The notes under the pieces: generated by a model
The model's input: only the letters and a program-made list of their open reading frames with translations
Told to the model about the DNA's origin: nothing
Database searches by the model: none
Assembly (NCBI GenBank): GCA_030737835.1
Contig: CM060849.1
Location: 4,774,001 to 4,838,000, forward strand
Origin: Acorus gramineus
Lineage: Eukaryota > Streptophyta > Magnoliopsida > Acorales > Acoraceae
Length of the DNA: 64,000 bases
Direction: 5' to 3'
Position numbers and translations under genes: made by a program
Shown: in pieces, positions 23,361 to 35,593 of the stretch
Layout of the letters: every line of letters starts with the position of its first letter
How positions within the stretch are numbered: position 1 is the stretch's first letter

Positions 23361-23629
23361 TGTTACACCCCAGGGTGGCCATCCCCAACAGTAGCAATAA
23401 ATCAATATCAGTTATCAATAGAAGAGGTCAATAATGACTCCAACATACAACAAACAAGGTTGACAAAGCAATGATAAGTGATAGGAATCTGAAATGCAAA
23501 AACATAAAATATCAATAAGTCTGCAAACCAAATCATTGTTACAAACTCAAATATACAATCCTTGTCCTATGAAAGCCAAGTTTAGTACAAATAAAAAACA
23601 ACTAGTGCAACACACACATTTATCAATAC
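23361..23629 (-). repeat. Left LTR of element D, first piece (U5 end)
   Basis: Diverged LTR end (TGTTACACCCCAGGGTGGCC) with TATCAATAAGTCTGCAAAC and CCTATGAAAGCCAAG, matching the U5 end of the LTRs at 41010 and 63482. It is cut at 23629 by the solo LTR that duplicated AATAC. Confidence 0.88.
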
Positions 23630-26600
23630 TGTTATGCCTGTGTCATTTGGAGCGCTCTGATTTAAAATTTGGCTACATAATTTTTTTCTCCTCGAAGTTA
23701 TGTATTTCCGATTTGGTATTTGGATTTGATTTTGTTAAAATCCAAGATGAAGAGGTTTAAATATGATTTTATTATGAGATGCTCAGTTTTGAGTTAGCTT
23801 TCATACAAAAGTGGAATTAGATCAACTGGATTCTTGTAGTAAAAGTTATGGGTATTTTTCCAAGTATACCCCGGGGATGAAAATTCTGGCAGCAGCCCTG
23901 TTCAATGTTTAGCTCTAATTTCGGAATAGCTGAAAGGATTATCTGATCTTGGCATAAACATGAAAGTTGTAGATAATCTTCTTGGATTTCCAACGGACTT
24001 TGAATTGTGCAATGCGGAGCTATATTGAGGAAGTTATGGCTGTTCTAGTGAAGCATGCTCAGAATTTCTAGTCAAGGATGAATTGGTCATTTCTATCCCT
24101 CTTTTAGATATTTATTTGCCCAAAATATCTCTCTCTCTCTCTCTCTCCCTCTCACTCCCCACGTCTACCATCTTGGGCTCTCTTTCTCTCTTTCACACAC
24201 ATCCCCCAAGTGTTTGTGTTATTTCCTCAAAGAGAAGGAGAAGGTGGAGGAGGAAGTGATGGTGAGTGTTTGTGCATGTGTTGTAGTTGTTGATCTCCTC
24301 TCTCTCAAGCACCCTCTCATATCTTCCCCCCCCCCTGATTTGCAGCCAAGAAGGGCTGGTGAGAGGCTGAAGAGGTGGTGGTGGTGGTGGTGGTGGTTGA
24401 GGTGGCCGTGGGCGCGTTGAGAGCCCCGCATCTCCCCCTTTCCCTTTCCCTCTTTTGGTAAGTCCTCTTCCCCTTCTTTTTTATTTTTAGGGCTGTTGGG
24501 ATGGTTGGGGAGGTCATGCATGCTAGGTAGATGGGTTAGAGTGTGTGTGAGGGGTTGGGGAGGGTTAAAAAGGGGTTAGGGAAGGCTGGGCGCGCGCAGG
24601 AGGGCGCTGGCAGGCACAGGCGGGCGCGCAGACGCGCGCGGGCGCTGGTGCGAGCAGGGGTGCGGGTGGGGCGTGCGCGCGAGTGCGCGAGGGCGCGCGC
24701 GAGCGTGCGCGCGCGAGGGGCAGTGCACCTGGGCGTGCGCCTGGGCGCCGGGCTGGGGGCCAGTGCGCGCGCGTGCGTGCGCGTGTTGGGGCATGCGTGG
24801 GGCTGCCCAGGGTCTCGGGTAGGTGTTGGGGCACCCGGGCATGCGTGCGAGCCCGTATGCGTGCATGTCTAAGTCTTTGGTATTTCTAATGTTTTCTAAG
24901 TGCTAAATTGTGATGTTACTCACCAAACTTGATGCCCTTACCTTGCAGATCTCGTCGGATGGGATGCGCGAGGTCCCGGGTTTTATGGTGAGTGGTTCGA
25001 TCCAATCCCCCCCCCCCCTCTCAGGATGCGCTCAACGCGCGTAGTCGCGCGTCGCGCATCGATGGGGCCCCTAAGCTATACTACTTGTGTAGATAAGTAG
25101 TATGGCCATGCTTAAGCTATAATATGTAGATATCTTGCATGCTAGGCTTATATACATGTATTGTATTCATGTATGAATGATTGTGTTGCATGAGCCCCTC
25201 TAGTATGGGCATGTATGTTGTAAATGTGTATGGATGTATAGAATATGGCATGTGTTAGGTAGTATTGTAATACTACTCCCACCATATTAATGAGGAATAT
25301 ACAGTATGATTAAGTCTGGGTTAATAATGGGCACCTGTCTAATATTCCCTTGCGATAAGACTCGAGGACGTGGTGTAGCTGTTGCGCCCATGCTAATGGG
25401 GCAAAGCTATGACCAGCTTCATGAGATGATGATCTCTCTCGCCCTCTCCCTCTGAACGAACTGAGTAAGTAGATGCGATTTCCTACTCGACTCAGGTTCG
25501 TTTGGAATATTGGCATGCACCTGTTAGTGCGCGAGATCGCGCTTGACCCTTTCTTTTAAGTTGGCGATATCCAACGCATGCTTAAGTTAGGCCTTGTGAT
25601 TAATGACCATGTATGCATGTTGTATGATTTATTATGATGTAAATTCATGTTAGGGAGTGTCCCTATAATTATTAGATGATTGTGCATATGGTTCATGCAC
25701 ATAGCTGGATATATTTATATGCGCATGTTAGAAACTGATAGGCCTATCTGAAATAGGCGTGGGTATGACCCGCTGTCGGGTTGTACCTTATTAGTTAGAG
25801 TGCTAGCGATGTAATCGCCCCGTGCATCCGAGCGATGCACTCATTTGGAATTCAGGAGAATTCATTAGCTTATGGGATTATTTCTACGTGAGAGCAGAGG
25901 CAACCCCTTTGTGTTTGAGCGACGCAACGGTGTGGGAGTACAGTAGTATTCGATATCTCGATAAGTGATTATCGAGAGTAGTTGTTTTCCATTGGGTTCG
26001 CTTTGCGAACATGGAATGTTTACTCCCAATGTCGTCCGTGTTGAAGAGGCCCGGGTTGTAGCTGTCCTGACAGAGGGCTCCCATCCGTAGGTACCACCGA
26101 TGCATTCGGGAGCGTACTGATCGTGGGAGTATACCAGGTAGAGGCTACCCGGGAGAGGGTTAACGAATGATATTGCGAGCGTGGAATCGTTCTCCCCTTC
26201 GTTGGATCCGATGTAGGAACTCCCCGGCGTTAAAGCTGTCCTGACAGAGGGCTCCCATCCGTAGGTACCACCGACGCGTTCGGAAGCGTACTGATCGTGG
26301 GAGTATACCAGGTAGAGGCTACGCGGGGGAAAGGGCTACCGGTGGACCAAGGGTGTAGAGCAGTCTAAGTCTCTTCCAAAAGTCCTATGTCACCTCTAAG
26401 GGGTGAGGGTGAGGATGAGGTGAAGACACATCGCCGCATGACCCATTCGTTGTTCGTCCGTTCCCATAGTTGTTGGGTCCGGTTGTGTATCGATGTTTAA
26501 AGACATCGTGGGTCAGTTATTCCGATGTAGATGATCCAGTAGTGTTGTGTAGACCAGTAATCCCGGGTCTCCTCGACCAACGATATGGTCTCTCCCCAAA

Positions 26601-29600
26601 AGTCCGAAGAGTCTCCCTCCGGGAGTGAGGGTGAGGGTGAGGTTGGTCGCGCTGCCGCATGACCCTATTATCCATGGGTTTCCTGTCACGCCCCGGGCGT
26701 CCCCGAGACGCGGCAAGTGTATATAAAATATCAGAATCTACACAGGAGGTCAATAATATCATACACAAGCAGCCAGAATGACACACAGATAACAAAAGCA
26801 GGGCTGACATGATATATACACCAAATGCGGAAGCTAAAGACTGAATCTGTAATTAAAACACACTACAGACTCCATACATAATCACATGTCCTGTGAGAGC
26901 CAATATACATACAAAGACATCCAAATACAACACAAACACGTGCCCAAGCACGGAAAATAATACATACAGGCACAAGGGATGCTGATAGCCTCTGAAACTC
27001 GCGGGACGTGGCGCTACTCCGCTACTGATGAAGTCCCTCGGGCAGCTCCTCCTCCAGATCCGACTTAGATGACACTGAAGAGCAAATATTGTGCGAGGGG
27101 TGAGCCACACGCTCAGTGAACGGCATAACCCATGCATCACAGACAATATTGACCACAACCAGATAATTCTTAACATCCACAACCACATTACCATAGCCAC
27201 AAATAACAACAATTCCTCAAACTAGTGGGTCGGTAACGCCAACCCACTACACCCTCACCCTCACCCTCAATGGGTGACCAAGGATATTGGGACTAATCAA
27301 AATCCAATCACAAATCCGGTGGGTTGCTTCCGCCAACCCACTACACCCTCACCCTCACCCTCAAGGGGTGACCAAGGATATTGGGACTAACTACACCAAA
27401 TCCAGCAGGTCGCTATCGCCAACCTACTACACCCTCACCCTCACCCCTCAACAGGAGTGACATAGGATATTGGGACTGACAATCATCCATAGACAAATCC
27501 AGCGGGTCGCTCATCGCCAACCCACTACACCCTCACCCTCACCCTACAACGGGTGACATAGGCTCTTGGGACTGACTAGGTTGTTGGTCACCCTTGGTCC
27601 ACCGATAGTCTCTCCCCACTCCGTAGGTCGTTTGGCCACTCCCATGTTCAGCACAGTCCTTCTACCAAATCAGGAGGCGCCTACTACTGGGAGCCCCTGC
27701 ACGAGACAACCTGTCTAACGCTGAGGTAGTCTCTACACGGATCCAACGAAGGGAACAGAACAGCCTATCCATCGCATATGATCCACTCGGATCCGCAGAC
27801 AACACATCATAACAACACTACTGTTCTGAATTCCTCAGAACCCACCAGGGCGCATAACTACGATGCGGGGAACATGCATAAGGTTATAACAAGGGTGGAA
27901 TATCATTGGGGGAAAGAAACTCGGGAGGGCAGCGTGAGTTCCCGTTATAGGACACCCCGACAACCAAACAAGGAACACGGTGTACCCTAACCCGGGTCTC
28001 ACCGCTGTCCTCGCAAGGCCCCTCCCCTATAATATTCACTATAACATGCAATTTAACAAATACTAGCATTTAATTTAATAAATAAACTAGTAGGGCACAT
28101 TCATCGGTCGGGCTTCCTAACATGGAAACAGGGGACATGGTGCATGGCTCATACCCATATCCTAAGGGTGCAAGTCCCTAACATGCAAGTCTAGGGTGGC
28201 ATGCATTCTACACACACAACATGCTTACATGGATTCAAAATAACAGTTAATACTAACTATGTGCCCCAGGGGAGGACGGTACACGCCCAAAGCATGTAGC
28301 GCCTCCCAAACTGGGTTGGGTTGTCCCACTCACCGAAATCCGGGTCGTCGCGCGACCGTCCGTCAAGATCTGCAAGACAGGCATTTATACGGTGAGTAAA
28401 ATCCACAATTACCCCAAAATACCCAAAAAAATACATTAAACTACTCCAAAAATACCCCATACTCGGGCAAACGTACATACGGCACGTACGCACGCTAGCC
28501 CGAGCACTCCGGCTCACTCCCGCACCACCGGCAACCACCCGCACGGCCACCCGACCCCCCGGGTGCGCCGCCGCGCCTCAGCCCGCGCACCCAGGCGCCG
28601 CCGGGCCCCTGCCCGCCGCCCTGGACCCGCAGCCGAGCCACCCGGTGCTCCGCGCCCACTGCGCCCCGCCGCAGCAGCCTGCGCGCACCCCCGCGCTCCC
28701 CGTGCACACCACAGGAGCACGCCGCACGCCCCGCGCGCACCCCGCGCGCACCGCCAGCTCCGCCCCGCGCGCACCACCAGCCTCTACCCGCGCGCACCAC
28801 GCGCGCACCACCCGCTCGCACCCTCTGCACCGCGCGCACGCCTGCGCCTCAGCCCAGCGCCCGGTATCCGCGGCCCAGCACCCGACGCTCAGCGCCCAGC
28901 ACCCGGGACCCTCACCCAGCGCCCACGCGCACGCACGCGCAACACGCGACCAGCGCGCCTGCCAGCATGCCCACGCTGCTGCCCGCGTTGCCTGCCTGCA
29001 CGCGTCGCCGAGTGGCCCGAGCACCGTTCGTCTGCACGCCCGGTACTGCTCGCCTGATGCCCGAGCACCTCCTGCCCTGCTCGCCTGCGCGCCCAGCCTG
29101 CCAGCCCGGCCTGCCCGCGCACACAGCCCACAGCCTGCCTACCCGCATGCCTCCCCCTACACCCCCCGAGCGCAAGTCCGCGCGCGTGCACGCGCTCGCG
29201 CACCCGGCAAACTGGTGCGCCTGCTCCCAGCCTACCCGGCTAGTCCTACCCAGCTCCTCGCCGCTCGACCAGCTCCCCAGCACCAGCCGCTCGACCAGCC
29301 CTCCCGGGTGTACCCGCACGCAGCACGCCCAGCGCCCGCACTCCCAGCACACCCGCACGCCCAGCACGACCAGCACGCGCGCCTTGCATGCCCGCGCGCA
29401 CGCACGCGCGCGCCCAGCCTGCTGCGCTGCTGTGCTGCTGCCGGTGCTACCTGCTGCCCGAGACCATCCCCCACCGATACCCGAGCACCTCTACCACCAC
29501 CCACCGACCTCCTACCACCTCCACAGCCCCCCGACGGCCACCCCCCGCCGCCGACCTCCACCCAACCCCAAAACCCACCTCCTAACATCCATCTAAAAAG

Positions 29601-30677
29601 AAAAGAGGGGAAATAGGGCTTACCAAGGGGAGGAAGGGAAGTCCGGACGCTCTCCGCGCGCCGAAACCTTCCACCGCCCGGATCTACCTCCACCACCGAG
29701 ATGGCTCAAAACAGAGGAGAAGAGAGGGCGGACGGAGGGGTCAAACTCGCCGGAATCGAGATTTGAAACCACCCCCGATCTACACTTCCTAGGTTTTAGG
29801 TTTTAAGCTTTGAGGGCTCTAGGGGGCTCAAAAGTGAGAAAAAGAGAGAGGGGAGAGAGAAATCCAAATGGTAGGGATGATGAATAGTGCTACTCGAAAA
29901 TTAGATCCCATTTATATAGTGAGCGACTTAAAATACCCGGATACGCCCCGGAACTGCGAAATTTCGGGAACGTTACCGGAATTCGATGAAATTTTCGTGA
30001 GAGGCTTAAAATGGCACCAGGACACCAAATATGCAGTTAGATTTCCAATCGGAGTCCTCTAGCTCAGGACGATAGCTAACAGTCCAAAAATTAGCGGTAC
30101 CGATCGAAAACCGAAAAAAAACAAAAAACTGCCAGAACGCTCCAACGGTTACCAGCAGGTTAAAAGTGACACATATATAACATTTTCACCCATGTTTTCC
30201 TTGAAAGGAAAGTGCTTATGTATTGAACTATTGTATGGTGATTGGTTTCCAGCCACTCACTGAGCTTGTAGCTCACCCCTCGCATACTGTTTCTTTTCAG
30301 GGGCAGTGTTGGGCGTGGAGCTGGAGCTTTCCTGTGGCGTGGTCTTATGGGCGTGGAGCGTTCTTCCGGTGGATGGCGAGTGCGAGGCTGTCAGCAGTCC
30401 TAGAGTCATTGTATATATTATAAATCGTGCATGTGACACGATTTTCTTTGGTCTAGACTTGGCTCTCACGGGACAGTGATTGTGTATTCGAGTCTGTAAT
30501 AATGTTTTTGATTTACAGACATTGTTTATATATTATGCTTCCGCTTTTCAGTCAGTTATCATTATCCTTGCTTTGCCACCTTGTGTGTTGTTGTTGGAGT
30601 CTTTATTGACCTCAGGTATTGATAGCTGATATTTTATTATTGCCACGTCTCGGGGACGGCCGCCCTGGGGCGTGACA
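23630..30677 (+). repeat. Solo LTR 2 (3.5 kb without its insert), TSD AATAC
   Basis: Starts TGTTATGCCTGTGTC, ends GGGGCGTGACA, flanked by AATAC at 23625-23629 and 30678-30682. Donor TTTTG/GTAAGTCC at 24459; CpG-rich block 24590-24870; mini-exon 24949-24987 (39 nt) between CTTGCAG and GTGAGTGG; acceptor TTTTCAG at 30300. Belongs with the LTRs at 41010 and 63482 (shared GAGCTACAAGCTCAGTGAG side). The two CTGTCCTGACAGAGGGCTCC blocks at about 26065 and 26240 show an internal duplication of about 175 bp. LTR 3 interrupts it at 26684. Confidence 0.93.
26684..30182 (-). repeat. Solo LTR 3 (3.5 kb) nested in solo LTR 2
   Basis: Plus strand begins TGTCACGCCCCGGG and ends ACATATATAACA. Flanks are TTTCC (left) and TTTTC (right), so the target duplication is imperfect; host LTR sequence is continuous across the gap (CCATGGGTTTC then CACCCATGTTTTCC). 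TATA box 29918-29912, donor near 29623-29616, CpG-rich block 28480-29450, mini-exon 28369-28334, last exon 27074 to TAG 27024-27022. Spliced frame: DLDGRSRDDPDFV then SSKSDLEEELPEGLHQ. Four G4 units near 27250, 27345, 27430 and 27530. Confidence 0.92.
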
Positions 30678-30682
30678 AATAC

Positions 30683-32527
30683 ATAGATGACACTAAGACT
30701 GCTGACAATCTCGCACTTGTCAACCGTTAGATGGCTCACTCCATGCACGTAGGACCACGCCACATGGAAGCTCCAGCTCCACTCCCAAATCAGCTCTTGG
30801 TGAAAGAAACAATGTGCGAGGGGTGAGCTACAAGCTCAGTGAGCAGCAAGAAGCCAAGCACCACAATAATAATTCAACATTAATGCAATTTCCTACTAAG
30901 GAAAAACATGGGTGAAAACCAAACCGATAGCATGGTCACGTGATAACGTGACCATACCTCACCCTTACCCTCGGAGGGAGACTCTTTGGACTCTTGGGGA
31001 GAGAACAAACAGTTGACAAAAGACAATGCATTACTGATCAACACAAGATTACAAGATTATCTTGCATCGAGATAACTATACTATGATGTCTCGCAACATC
31101 GATACATAACCCACACAGATCAATTTCAATGTGTGTTAAAGTCATGTGGTGATGTGACCCTAACTCACCCTCACCCTAGCCCCTCAAAGGGTTGACCACA
31201 GGGACTCTTGGGGAAAATAAATAATCTTTTCATCACCCTTTATCATCTAATAGCCCTCTCTTGAGTAGCCTCTACCTGGCGGCCTTCCCTGTTTAGTACA
31301 TTTACCATACGAGTATCGCAATACGCACCAGTAGCACCTACGAGTGGCCGAACAACATAGGACAACTTCAACGCCGGACAACTTCAACTCAGAGCCAATG
31401 AAGGGGAGAACATTCCATGCTCACAACAATATCTAGTAGCCCTCTCCCAGGTAGCGCTCTCCTTGGCAGCCTTTCGATGGCACAACGGAACCACACGGGA
31501 AAACTTCCATGCTGGGTAGCTTCAACGCATGATGATGTAGTGAAGGAACACTCCATCTTTGCAATACGATCCCTATGGATCAACTACTCTTGGTTAACAC
31601 ATACCGATGTTATCGAATTTGCTTGAACTCTCACACAGATGCGTTGCTCGGACGGGGGGAATTACTCCTATCCTCACACAGAATTAAGCCAAGGCATGAC
31701 CCTACAGGTGGGTCATACCCATGCCTAGCACATGTAGGCCTAGCTTATTACCATAATCATCGTTTAGCAAACATCGATACACCAATAAAGTCTCTTGAAT
31801 TCTATACGAGTGCATCACAACGGATGCAAGGCGATGATTGCAGTGCTTGCGCTCTAACTAATAAAGTACAACCTGATAGCGGGTCATAGCCACACCTATT
31901 ACGGATAGGCTCAATTAGTCTAGCATGCATACAATTATAACAGGAGAATTTCTATTGCAATTAGGTACATGAACCACATGCACAATAACATAGTGATTAG
32001 CTATAGGGACTCTTCATAACATAAACAAATAACATAACTAACATAACATGCAACATACATAATTACACAATGTATGGCCTAAGTACACATGCATGCGAGG
32101 GCCATTAATCATACAAGCACACAAGGTATAACTTCAGTTGTGAACTAACATGCATCTGGATATCACCAACTAAAAGGAGAGGGGTAAGCGCGAACTCGTG
32201 CACTTGTAGGTGCATGCCGACAATCCCAAGCAAACCAGAGTCTAAGTAGGAACCACCTCTACTTACTCAGTTCATGAAAAGAGAGAGGGAAAGAGAGAGA
32301 GAGAGAGGCCTCATCATCTCATGAAATTGATCACAGCTTTGCCCGAACAAATATGGGCTCAATAGCTACACCACAGGCTCAAATCTATGGTAGAGGAATG
32401 GTAGGCATGTACCCGATTATTAACCAATGATTAATCATGCTAAGAATTTACTAAAATATAGGTAGTAATACAAAATGACTACCTAAGGCATGCCATATTC
32501 TATACATTCATATTACACACACGAGAA
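30683..32527 (-). repeat. Left LTR of element D, second piece
   Basis: Continues LTR D after the AATAC duplication: CATAGATGACACTAAGACTG, a GTGCGAGGGGTGAGCTACAA block near 30810, CCCTTACCCTCGG and CACCCTCACCCTAG G-rich units near 30960 and 31170, and a run of AG repeats near 32285. No gene. Ends at the next solo LTR (32528). Confidence 0.85.
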
Positions 32528-35477
32528 TGTTATATATGTGTCACTTTTTAGCCTTCTGGTAACCATTGGAGCATTCTGGCAGTTTTTGAGTTTTTTCATT
32601 TTTCGATCGGAACCGCTAAAATTTTGGACTGTTAGCTATCATCTTGAGTTTGAGGACTCCGATTGAAAATCTAACTGCATATTATGTGTCCTGGTGCCAT
32701 TTCAAGCCACTCACGAAAATTTCATCGAATTCCGGTAACGTTTCAGAATTTCACAGTTCTGGGGCGTATCCGGGTTTTGACCGAGCGAGAAGTCATTGGG
32801 AGAGTTGACTTGGTCAAAGTGGGCCCATGACTTGGTCAACCCCTTTTTTTTTTTTGTGTGGTTGGGTTGACCCAAGTCAAAGCTCACTTAAACCTCACTA
32901 ATCCTCTCTTAAACCCTAATTAAACCTAGTTAGCCTAATCTAAGTGAGAGGTTACTTATAAGTGAAGCTAAAATATCTTCCCCCCCACTATTCATCATCT
33001 TCTCCACCCAAATTTCTCTCTCCCCCTCTCTCTTTTTCCACCTTTTGACCTAGCTAGAGGGCTTGGATCCAAAAACTCTAAGAAGAGAAAGGAAAGGTGA
33101 GCTCCCGATCTATCCTCCGGTGGTCTCGGATTCGAGTTCCCACGTGTATGACCCCCTCTCATACCCTCTTTTCTCCTCTGATTTCAGCCACCTTGAGGGC
33201 TGAAGGAGATCTTGGTGGTGGTGGTCCTTGTGGAGGTGTTTCGGTGCACGAAGAGCTCCCGATCCCCTTCCCTTCCTCTCCTCTCCTAGGGTAAGCCTTC
33301 TTTCCTTCCTTTTCTTGCTTAGATGCATGTTAGGAGGGTGGTTTTGAGTATGGGTGGCTGTTGGTGGCGGTGGGTGGCTGTTGGTGGCGGTTGGAGGCCA
33401 TTGGTGGCCGTCGGGGAGGTGGTAGGTTGGCTCGGGCAGGATGGCAGGCCGGCTCAGGTAGGCTGACAGCACAGGCAGCGCAGGCAGGCAGGCTGGCGAG
33501 CAGGGCAGGCAGAGCAGCTGGCAGGGCACGCACGCGTGCGTGCGCTAGGGTGGAGCAGGAGCGTGCGGGTGCTGCGCGCTGGGCGCCGTGCGCGGGCGTG
33601 CGTGCGGGGCGCTGCGCAGAGGCGCAGTGCGGGCGTGCGCAGGGGACTGCGTGCGGATACTGTGCGCAGGGTGCCGTGCGGGGGCGTGCGCACGGAGCGC
33701 TGCGCAGAGGCGCAGGCGTGCTGTGCGCGCGCAGTGAGGCGAACCGGTGGTGCGCGCGGGGTGCGCGCGGGGTGAGGTGCTGGGGCGCAGGGCGTGCGGG
33801 TGTGCGCGCGGGTTGCTGCGCTGGGGCGTAGTGAGCGCGCGGTGCACCCGGGGGGACTCGGCAGGGTGTCCGGGCGTGCGGGCTGGGCTCGGCAGTGCGT
33901 CTGGGCGCGCGGGCCGGGGCTCGGCTGTGCGCCCGGGGCGGGTGGCTGTGCGTACGGCTGCCTGGGGGTTCGGGAGTGAGTCGGGGTGCTCGGGCTCGCG
34001 TGCGTACGGGCCGTATGTACGTTTGCCCGAGTGTTGTGTATTTTTAGTGTATTTTTGGTCTATTTGTGTATTTTACTCACCGAGTTTGATTACCCTGTCT
34101 TGCAGGTCTTGAAGGACGGTTGCACGACGACCCGGTTATTGGTGAGTGGTACAATCCAACCCAGTAGGGAGGCGCTATATGCACTTGGGCGTATACCGTC
34201 CTCCCCTGGGGCACCATGGTTAATATTGACTTGTGTGATATGTAATCCATGCAAGCATGATTAATATGTAGTATGCATGCTACCCTAGACTTTGTATGTT
34301 AGGGACTTGCACCCTTAGGATATGTGTAAGAGCCATGCATCCTGTCACCTTGTTATCATGCTAGGAAAGCCTCGACCTATGCATGTGTCCTATTAGTTTG
34401 ATTTATTAAATTAAATGTGAGCGTATGCCTTGGGGAATATTAAGGGGGCCTTGCGAGGTCAACATTGAGACCCGGGCTAAGGTTCTCCGTGTTCCTTATT
34501 TGGTTGTCAGGATGTCCTATATCGGGACCTCAGGTTGCCCTCCCAAGGTTTCTTTTCCTCATTATTATCTTATATATTCCCCGCATCTTGGTTATGCGCC
34601 CTGGAGGAATTCTGAAGAATTCATGACATTAGAGTTGTTGAGATGTGTTGTCGGCGGATCCGAGTGGATCATATGCGTATGGATAGGCTGTTCTGTTCCC
34701 TTCGTTGGATCCTTGTAGAGACTGCCCCAGCGTTAGAAAGGCCGTCCCGTGAGAGGGCTCCCATCAGTAGGCACCTCCTGATTTGGGACGGACTGTGCTG
34801 AATGTGGGAGTGGCCAAGCGGCTACGGAGTGGAGGAGAGACTATCAGTGGACCAAGGGTGACCAACAGCCTAGTCAGTCCCAATATCCTATGTCACCATA
34901 TTGAGGGGTGAGGGTGAGGGTGTGGTGGGTCGGCGATGTAGCGACCCACTGGATTGTGTAGTTCCTGCCACTTTGAGGCTTATGATTTGATTATTGTGGT
35001 TAATATAAATTGTGATGCATGGGTTGTGCTATTCACTGAGCGTGTGGCTCACCCCTCGCATAATATTTTTCTCCAGTGATTACTGAGGCGGACTTGAAGG
35101 AGGAGCTCCCCGAGAGACTGCACCAGTAGCGGAGTAGCGCCACGTTCCGCGAGTTTTAGAGGCCATCAGCATCCTTTTTTATTGTATGTATATATTTCCG
35201 TGCTTGGGCACCCAGTTTGGATTGTATTTGGATGTATGTGTGTATATTGGCTCTCACAGGACATTTGATTATGTATCGAGTCTGTAGTATGTTTTTGGAT
35301 TATAGACTCAGTCTTTTAGCTTTCGCTATCTGTGTATATATCATGTCAGCCTTGCTTTCACCTGTGTTATTGTCATTTTAGTTGTTGTTTAGAGTATTTT
35401 ATTGATCTCCTATATAGACTGCTGATATCATATATACACTTGCCGAGTCCCGAGGACGGCCGCCCTCGGGCGTGACA
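32528..35477 (+). repeat. Solo LTR 4 (2.95 kb)
   Basis: Starts TGTTATATATGTGTCAC and ends TCGGGCGTGACA. No clean target duplication (GAGAA left, AGATA right). Donor CCTAGG/GTAAGC at 33290; CpG-rich block 33470-34030; mini-exon 34106-34141 (36 nt); acceptor CTCCAG then exon 35077 to TAG 35127-35129. Spliced frame: GLEGRLHDDPVIV then ITEADLKEELPERLHQ. One G4 unit near 34905. Confidence 0.9.
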
Positions 35478-35593
35478 AGATACATGGTCATATAAGAAGG
35501 GTGCGTAGAAACACGCTTATCTATACATGTAACACAATACATAGGCAAGTATATGGTAGAATAGGGGTTTCTACATAAAACACGAGCTATATA

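Noticed and set aside
32523..35482. Target duplication for solo LTR 4
   Set aside because: GAGAA and AGATA do not match well enough to claim; decay or a recombinant origin is possible.
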